From: an uncultured Moraxellaceae bacterium
GTDB taxonomy: Bacteria; Pseudomonadota; Gammaproteobacteria; Pseudomonadales; Moraxellaceae
DNA length: 6,178 nucleotides
Assembly (NCBI GenBank): GCA_937928295.1
Contig: CALEYY010000291.1
Span: 1 to 6,178 of the forward strand
Direction of reading: 5' to 3'
The translations under genes and the position numbers were made by a program. Each line of letters starts with the position of its first letter. Within the stretch, counting starts at the first letter, position 1. Shown here in pieces: positions 1 through 4,936 of this stretch. The notes below the pieces were generated by a model, which did no database searches, was not told the origin of the DNA, and saw nothing but the letters and a program-made list of their open reading frames with translations.

Positions 1-1338
1 CAGGCCCTCGAAGCTGCGGCCTTGCAACAACTCCGTCAGGCTGCGCTCCAGCGCCACTTCGAAGCTGGGGTGCGCGCCGAACGAGGCAAACACACCGCCG
101 GTACGCGGGTTCATCAGGCAGACGCACATCACCGGGTATTTTCCGCCCAGCGAGGCATCCTTCACCAGCACGGGAAAGCCCTGCGCTTCCAGGCCCTGGA
201 TGCCTTCGAGAATGCCGGGGTATTTCGCTAGCACTTCCTGAGGGACATCCGGCAAGGTGATTTCGCCTTCCAGAATTTCGCGCTTAACCGCGCGCTCGAA
301 AATTTCCGACAGACACTGCACCTGAGCTTCGGCCAGCGTATTGCCGGCACTCATGCCATTGCTGAGAAACAGGTTTTCGATCAGATTGGACGGAAAATAA
401 ACCACCTCGCCGTCAGACTGACGCACGAACGGCAGCGAGCATATGCCGCGCGCTGTATTGCCGGAGTTGGTATCCACCAGATGCGAGCCACATAATTCAT
501 CATCAGGGTTGTAAATCGCCAAGCAGTATTCGTCGAGAATCTCCGCCGGTAACGCATCATGACGGCCTGGCTTGAACCAGCGTTCATTCGGATAATGCAC
601 AAAGTCCGCATTGGCAATATCTTCGCCCCAGAACTGGTCGTTGTAAAAGAAGTTGCAGTTCAGCCGCTCGATAAACTCGCCCAACGCCGACGCCAATGCG
701 CCTTCCTTGGTCGAGCCCTTGCCATTGGTAAAGCACATCGGCGAATGTGCATCCCGAATATGCAGTGACCACACATTAGGCACAATATTTCGCCATGAAG
801 AGATTTCAATCTTCATGCCCAGGTCGGCCAATATGCCCGACATATTCCCGATGGTCTGCTCCAGCGGCAGATCCTTGCCGGCAATGCAGGTGCCGGCACC
901 GGGTGCCGCGTTCGGCATCAGCAATGCCTGGGCATCGGCATCCAGGTTATCCACTTGTTCAATTACAAACTCCGGCCCGGCTTGCACGACCTTTTTTACC
1001 GTACACCGTTCAATGGAGCGCAAAATGCCCTGACGGTCTTTATCGGATATATCGGCGGGCAGCTCGACTTGAATCTTGAATATCTGGTTGTAGCGGTTTT
1101 CCGGATCAACAATATTATTCTGTGACAGGCGAATATTATGCGTGGGGATATTTCGGGTCTGGCAATAAAGCTTCACAAAATAAGCCGCACACAGCGCCGA
1201 TGACGCCAGAAAATAATCAAATGGCCCCGGTGCCGAACCATCGCCCTTGTAGCGGATAGGCTGGTCGGCGATCACCGTGAAGTCGTCAAACTTGGCTTCA
1301 AGCCGAAGATTGTCGAGAAAATTGACCTTGATTTCCAT
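1..1338 (-). CDS. OsmC-YcaO fusion protein, N-terminal 446 residues (3' end outside window)
   Basis: This reading frame stays open to the left edge; about 285 residues are probably missing if the C-terminus matches E. coli YcaO (586 aa). Residues 1-140 resemble an OsmC-family domain: the GDGSAPGPFDYFLASSALC segment (32-50) and RCTVKK (111-116) place C50 and C112 where OsmC/Ohr proteins carry a redox cysteine pair. From residue 147 the protein aligns without gaps to E. coli YcaO with an offset of 146. K155, E221, E224, N333, E337, Q341, E345, E348 and R349 match the nucleotide/Mg-binding positions K9, E75, E78, N187, E191, Q195, E199, E202 and R203. YcaO proteins use ATP to activate amide carbonyls; E. 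coli YcaO is linked to RimO-dependent methylthiolation of ribosomal protein S12. The fused protein's substrate is unknown. The start MEIKVNF is chosen because it begins the OsmC fold, although no Shine-Dalgarno precedes it; an in-frame ATG at 1380 would add 14 residues. The first part of the gene is AT-richer than its neighbours. Confidence 0.92.
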   Translation of the reverse strand, partial: MEIKVNFLDNLRLEAKFDDFTVIADQPIRYKGDGSAPGPFDYFLASSALCAAYFVKLYCQTRNIPTHNIRLSQNNIVDPENRYNQIFKIQVELPADISDKDRQGILRSIERCTVKKVVQAGPEFVIEQVDNLDADAQALLMPNAAPGAGTCIAGKDLPLEQTIGNMSGILADLGMKIEISSWRNIVPNVWSLHIRDAHSPMCFTNGKGSTKEGALASALGEFIERLNCNFFYNDQFWGEDIANADFVHYPNERWFKPGRHDALPAEILDEYCLAIYNPDDELCGSHLVDTNSGNTARGICSLPFVRQSDGEVVYFPSNLIENLFLSNGMSAGNTLAEAQVQCLSEIFERAVKREILEGEITLPDVPQEVLAKYPGILEGIQGLEAQGFPVLVKDASLGGKYPVMCVCLMNPRTGGVFASFGAHPSFEVALERSLTELLQGRSFEGL

Positions 1339-1386
1339 GCGGGATATACCAAATAGCGAGCCAGACAAATTGGCCGCCATTATCCG

Positions 1387-1421
1387 GCTTTTCAGTCGCA
1401 AGTCTTGTGCTTTTCAGCAAG
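1387..1421. repeat. Imperfect direct repeat, possible operator
   Basis: GCTTTTCAG occurs at 1387-1395 and again at 1409-1417, 22 bp apart start to start (about two helical turns). Both copies are followed by CAAG, after a TCG insertion in the first copy only, so the units are 1387-1402 and 1409-1421. They lie just upstream of the OsmC-YcaO gene and upstream of the predicted serS promoter. The spacing would suit a protein binding one face of the DNA. Regulatory function is inference; chance repetition is possible. Confidence 0.4.
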
Positions 1422-1437
1422 TGATAGACGCGACGGC

Positions 1438-1466
1438 CTGACTCAGGCAACGCTTGCGGGTATCAT
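1438..1466 (+). promoter_or_regulatory. Sigma-70-like promoter for serS-cysG
   Basis: CTGACT (1438-1443, 4 of 6 to TTGACA) is separated by exactly 17 bp from TATCAT (1461-1466, 5 of 6 to TATAAT). Transcription would start near 1473, giving a leader of about 34 nt before the serS ATG. No other plausible promoter was found for this gene pair, and none convincing for the divergent OsmC-YcaO gene. Confidence 0.55.
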
Positions 1467-1492
1467 AGTTGCCATCATCGCTTCACTGACTC

Positions 1493-1497
1493 AAGGA
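1493..1497 (+). promoter_or_regulatory. Ribosome binding site of serS
   Basis: AAGGA lies 9 nt before the ATG at 1507. It fixes the serS start there rather than at the in-frame ATG at 1405, which lies upstream of the predicted promoter and would add 34 residues absent from the family. Confidence 0.7.
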
Positions 1498-1506
1498 CTC
1501 CGATCC

Positions 1507-2787
1507 ATGCTGGACCCGAAACTGCTGCGCCAGGACCTCGACACCGTTGCCGCTGCGCTGGCCAAGCGCCATGTCTCTCTGGATCTTGAGGTCTGGCGCG
1601 CGCTGGAGCAGAAGCGCCGTGCCTTGCAAATCGAGGCAGAGCGTCTGCAAGGCGAGCGCAACAGTGGTTCCAAGCGTTTTGGCCAGGCCAAGCGAGCCGG
1701 TGAAAACACCGATGCACTGGCCGCCGAAATGGCGCAGGTCAATGCCGATCTGGCGACTGCCGAGCTGGCACTGGCCGCCGTGCAAGGTGAGTGGCAGACG
1801 CTGGCGCTGGCCGTGCCCAACCTGCCGCATGACTCCGTGCCAGCCGGCAAGGGCGAAGAAGACAATGTGGAAGTGCGTCGCTGGGGCACCGTGCCAGCAC
1901 TTAACTTCGACGCGCAGGATCATGTCGCGCTGGGCGAAAAGCTGGGCATGGATTTCGAACGAGCCACCAAGCTCAGCGGCTCTCGCTTCACGGTGCTGAA
2001 GGGGCCGTTGGCGCGCCTGCATCGTGCGCTGACGCAGTTCATGCTGGATGTGCACACTCAGCAACATGGCTACGAAGAGCTTTATGTGCCGTATCTGGTC
2101 AATGCCGAAAGCCTGCAGGGCACCGGCCAGCTGCCGAAGTTTGCCGAAGACCTGTTCAAGGTGCCGGGCGAGCGCGAGCTGTACCTGATTCCGACCGCCG
2201 AAGTGCCGGTGACCAACCTGCATCGTGACGAAATTCTGACCGCTGACGAGCTGCCGAAGCGCTATACCGCGCACACGCCGTGCTTCCGCAGCGAGGCCGG
2301 CTCGTACGGTCGCGATACGCGCGGCATGATCCGTCAGCATCAGTTCGAGAAAGTCGAGCTGGTGCAGTTTGTGCGCCCGGAAGACTCGGATGCCGCGCTG
2401 GAAACGCTGACCGGCCACGCCGAAGTCATCCTGCAGAAGCTGGAGCTGCCGTATCGCGCGATGCTGCTTTGTGGCGGCGACATGGGCTTCTCCGCCTGCA
2501 AGACCTATGACCTTGAAGTCTGGCTGCCGGGGCAGGGCAAGTATCGCGAAATCTCCTCGTGCTCGAACATGGGCAGCTTCCAGGCGCGCCGCCTGCAGGC
2601 CCGTTATCGTAGCCCGGAAACCGGCAAGCCGGAGCTGCTGCACACGCTCAATGGCTCCGGCCTGGCCGTCGGCCGCACGCTGGTGGCCATCCTCGAGAAC
2701 TATCAGCAAGCCGATGGCAGCGTGCGCATTCCGGCCGTGCTGCAGGGCTATCTCGGCGGTCAAACCTTGCTCACGCCAACCGCGTAA
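1507..2787 (+). CDS. serS: Seryl-tRNA synthetase (class II)
   Basis: SerRS charges tRNA-Ser with serine in the cytoplasm; the tRNA is also the precursor of Sec-tRNA where selenocysteine is used. The product has 426 aa, close to the 430 of E. coli. Residues 1-8 (MLDPKLLR) are the typical start, and about 27-100 form the charged, Ala/Leu-rich helical hairpin that reaches the tRNA variable arm. The catalytic core follows: TAE loop at 230-232 (serine pocket), motif 2 around 258-285 with FRSEAG (R261, E263), the SSCSN segment at 350-354, and motif 3 with GSGLAVGR ending in R390. No key residue is missing. It is the first gene of a pair with cysG, 9 bp downstream, and is probably transcribed from the promoter at 1438-1466. 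Its third positions are strongly G/C-rich, as expected for a well-expressed native gene. Identity is secure. Confidence 0.98.
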   Translation: MLDPKLLRQDLDTVAAALAKRHVSLDLEVWRALEQKRRALQIEAERLQGERNSGSKRFGQAKRAGENTDALAAEMAQVNADLATAELALAAVQGEWQTLALAVPNLPHDSVPAGKGEEDNVEVRRWGTVPALNFDAQDHVALGEKLGMDFERATKLSGSRFTVLKGPLARLHRALTQFMLDVHTQQHGYEELYVPYLVNAESLQGTGQLPKFAEDLFKVPGERELYLIPTAEVPVTNLHRDEILTADELPKRYTAHTPCFRSEAGSYGRDTRGMIRQHQFEKVELVQFVRPEDSDAALETLTGHAEVILQKLELPYRAMLLCGGDMGFSACKTYDLEVWLPGQGKYREISSCSNMGSFQARRLQARYRSPETGKPELLHTLNGSGLAVGRTLVAILENYQQADGSVRIPAVLQGYLGGQTLLTPTA

Positions 2788-2790
2788 GGA
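2785..2790 (+). promoter_or_regulatory. Ribosome binding site of cysG, overlapping serS stop
   Basis: TAAGGA contains the serS stop codon (TAA, 2785-2787) and the Shine-Dalgarno AGGA, 6 nt before the cysG ATG at 2797. Ribosomes finishing serS would stop on this site, so coupled translation is likely. Confidence 0.75.
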
Positions 2791-2796
2791 CAGATC

Positions 2797-4200
2797 ATGG
2801 ATACCTTGCCGCTGGGCTTTCGTCTCAAGGGTCAGCCTTGCCTGGTGGTCGGCGGTGGCGACATCGCCCTGCGCAAGGTGTCGCTGCTGCTGCGTGCTGG
2901 CGGCATCGTCACGCTGGTGGCGCCCGAGGTGCTGCCAGCCCTGCGCGCGCAAGTGGAGGCGGCCGGCGGTCAAGTTCACCAGCGGGGCTATGCCCCGAGT
3001 GACATCATCGATCAGACCCTGGTGATCTCGGCGACCGATGATGAGGCGCTGAACGCCGAGGTATCGCAGGCTTGCCAAGCCCGTCGCATCCCCGTCAATG
3101 TGGTCGATTCGCCGGCGCTGTGCACGGTGATCTTCCCGGCCATTGTCGATCGCTCGCCCTTGCTCATCGGCATCTCCAGCAATGGCGTATCGCCGGTGCT
3201 GGCGCGCATTCTGCGCGGCAAGATCGAGTCCATGATTCCTGCCGCTTACGGTCGCCTCGCGCAACTGCTGGGCGAGTTCCGTACGCTGGCCAAGCAAACC
3301 TTCCCGGATACTTCCGCGCGTCGTGCCTTCTGGGAGGCTCAGCTCGAAGGCCCCATGCCCGATCTCGTCTTCAGTGGTCGCGATGACGAAGCTCGCGCGC
3401 ATCTGCAGCAAGCCTTTGCCGCGCCGCACAAGGCGCAGGCCGGCGAGGTCTATCTGGTCGGTGCCGGCCCCGGCGATCCCGACCTGCTCACCTTCAAGGC
3501 GCTGCGACTGATGCAGCAGGCCGATGTGATTGTTTACGACCGTCTCGTATCAGCGCCGATCCTCGATCTGTGCCGGCGCGATGCCGATCGCATTTATGTC
3601 GGCAAGGCGAGGGCGGAACATGCTGTGCCGCAGGAGGGCATCAACGCCTTACTGGTGCGACTGGCGCAGGAAGGCAAGCGCGTCTGCCGCCTGAAAGGTG
3701 GCGACCCGTTCATTTTCGGTCGTGGCGGCGAAGAAATCGAGGAGCTGGCAGCGGCTGGTATCAGCTTCCAGGTCGTGCCCGGCATCACGGCGGCCAGTGG
3801 TTGCGCGGCGTATGCCGGCATTCCGCTGACGCATCGCAACTACGCGCAGTCGGTGCGCTTTGTCACCGGTCATCTCAAGGACGGCACGCCGGATCTGCCC
3901 TGGGCCGAGCTGGTGCATCCGAACCAGACGCTGGTGCTGTACATGGGCCTGGTCAGTCTTGCGCCGATCCGCGAGCAGCTGCTGGCGCACGGGCTGACGC
4001 CGCAAACCCCGGTGGCCATGATTTCCAAGGGCACGACACCGCAACAGCAGGTCATCACCGGCACGCTGGAGAATATTGTCGAGAAGCTCGCCGGTCAGCC
4101 TTTGCCGGCACCGACGCTGATTATTGTGGGTGAGGTCGTGCTGCTACGGGATCAGCTGAACTGGTTCACTCCAGTACCTGCAGCTCACGCGCCCGACTAA
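2797..4200 (+). CDS. cysG: Siroheme synthase, trifunctional CysG
   Basis: CysG converts uroporphyrinogen III to siroheme, the cofactor of assimilatory sulfite and nitrite reductases. The N-terminal half (1 to about 210) is the NAD-dependent precorrin-2 dehydrogenase/ferrochelatase, with the dinucleotide motif VVGGGDIALRK (17-27), catalytic D104 (NVVD) and S128, at the same positions as in the E. coli protein. The C-terminal half (about 216-457) is the SAM-dependent uroporphyrinogen methyltransferase: VGAGPGD (221-227), VYDRLV with D248, K270, RLKGGDPFIFGRGGEE (298-313), PGITAASGC (328-336) and YMGL (382-385). All three activities should therefore be intact. The product has 467 aa against 457 in E. 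coli; the extra residues are a proline/alanine tail after LNWF. The segment after K270 reads ARAEH instead of the RAGYH of E. coli, a small departure beside the active site. The gene is cotranscribed with serS, and its last 35 bp overlap the 3' end of the convergent mlaA-like gene. Confidence 0.97.
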   Translation: MDTLPLGFRLKGQPCLVVGGGDIALRKVSLLLRAGGIVTLVAPEVLPALRAQVEAAGGQVHQRGYAPSDIIDQTLVISATDDEALNAEVSQACQARRIPVNVVDSPALCTVIFPAIVDRSPLLIGISSNGVSPVLARILRGKIESMIPAAYGRLAQLLGEFRTLAKQTFPDTSARRAFWEAQLEGPMPDLVFSGRDDEARAHLQQAFAAPHKAQAGEVYLVGAGPGDPDLLTFKALRLMQQADVIVYDRLVSAPILDLCRRDADRIYVGKARAEHAVPQEGINALLVRLAQEGKRVCRLKGGDPFIFGRGGEEIEELAAAGISFQVVPGITAASGCAAYAGIPLTHRNYAQSVRFVTGHLKDGTPDLPWAELVHPNQTLVLYMGLVSLAPIREQLLAHGLTPQTPVAMISKGTTPQQQVITGTLENIVEKLAGQPLPAPTLIIVGEVVLLRDQLNWFTPVPAAHAPD

Positions 4201-4936
4201 ACACAAAGCGCAGTTTTTCATACTCGAACGGCGAGTTCAGCTGGCCATAGCGGAACTCGGTGATCTCGCGCTCGTTGACAATTTTCACCGCGCTGATTTC
4301 GCGATGATCACTGCTCGTTTCAGCGACATTAAGGAAGTTGATGCTTTCGCCCGCCGCGAAATCGACGGCCCGGCCGCTGGCATCGCGCACATTAGATGGC
4401 CCCAGAACAGGCAGCATCAGGTAAGGCCCTTGCTTGACGCCATAGAAGCCCAGCGTTTGACCGAAGTCCTCACTTTCCTTAACGATGCCGAGCTTGCTGG
4501 CCGGATCCCAAAGACCGGCCAGACCCACGGTGGTATTGATCAGCAGTCGTCCACCCGTTTGCAGTGAGCGCTTGCCCTTGAGCTGCAGCAGACTATTGCT
4601 GAAGTTGCCGACATCCCCGAGATTGCCAAAAAAATTGGTCACGCCCTGACGCAGCAAGTCAGGAATAAAGAAGCGATAACCTTTGACGACCGGCACCAGA
4701 ACGCGCTCATCAACCCGCTGATTGAAATGGTAAAGACGCCTGTTTGCCGACTCCCAGGGATCGGGCACATCGAGTAGCTCCAGCGTCGCCTGATTGAACG
4801 CGGCCACGCCCTTGTCGTGACGCAAGTATTTCAGCGATGCCAAGGGCTGCGTGAAGCCTTCGTCAGTGTCTGTTGCCGCCAGTGCCGGCATCGTTGTCAG
4901 TGCTATGCCGAGCGCAAACCACAGGGGCTTATTCAT
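4166..4936 (-). CDS. MlaA/VacJ-family protein without a lipobox
   Basis: MlaA removes misplaced phospholipids from the outer leaflet of the outer membrane and passes them to MlaC. The 256-aa product has family signatures: DPWESANRRLYHFN (59-72), the VPVVKGYRFFIP segment (81-92), NFFGNLGDVGNFSNSLLQ (101-118), LLINTTVGLAGLWDPASKLG (131-150), DFGQTLGFYGV (157-167), GPYLMLPVLGPSNVRD (170-185) and a C-terminal SPFEYEKLRFVFSRAREL (235-252). The first 20 residues form a Sec signal peptide ending ALA at 18-20. The protein has no cysteine at all, so it cannot be a lipoprotein like E. coli MlaA; it may be anchored by its membrane-embedded fold or be periplasmic. The start is fixed by GGAG 7 nt upstream and by the signal peptide. 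It overlaps the upstream hydrolase gene by 8 nt. Assignment to the family is firm; strict MlaA function is inferred, as no other mla genes are in view. Confidence 0.9.
   Translation of the reverse strand: MNKPLWFALGIALTTMPALAATDTDEGFTQPLASLKYLRHDKGVAAFNQATLELLDVPDPWESANRRLYHFNQRVDERVLVPVVKGYRFFIPDLLRQGVTNFFGNLGDVGNFSNSLLQLKGKRSLQTGGRLLINTTVGLAGLWDPASKLGIVKESEDFGQTLGFYGVKQGPYLMLPVLGPSNVRDASGRAVDFAAGESINFLNVAETSSDHREISAVKIVNEREITEFRYGQLNSPFEYEKLRFVFSRARELQVLE

Noticed and set aside
381..772. Two short minus-strand frames (381-617 and 584-772) that look like small genes.
   Set aside because: They are out-of-frame readings of the OsmC-YcaO gene on the same strand, which is continuous with conserved YcaO residues throughout.
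1339..1480. Promoter for the OsmC-YcaO gene on the minus strand (candidate -10 elements TATGAT, GATAAT, TATATC).
   Set aside because: None has a reasonable -35 hexamer at 16-18 bp, so no call is made.
1405..1506. A longer serS start adding 34 residues.
   Set aside because: The extension is not part of SerRS, begins upstream of the predicted promoter and lacks a ribosome binding site, whereas AAGGA precedes the ATG at 1507.
1483..3429. A 648-codon open frame on the minus strand, antisense to serS and cysG.
   Set aside because: Its product is rich in Arg, Gln, His and Ala with no recognisable domain, and it lies opposite two fully conserved genes. G/C-biased third positions commonly leave such antisense frames open.
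4090..4109. Inverted repeat GCCGG / CCGGC near the end of cysG as a terminator.
   Set aside because: The stem is only 5 bp with a 10-nt loop, no T-run follows, and it lies inside conserved coding sequence.
4179..4218. CTGC ... GCAG followed by TTTTT just after the cysG stop, as a terminator.
   Set aside because: The stem is 4 bp with a very long loop and no G/C-rich extension; it does not resemble an intrinsic terminator.
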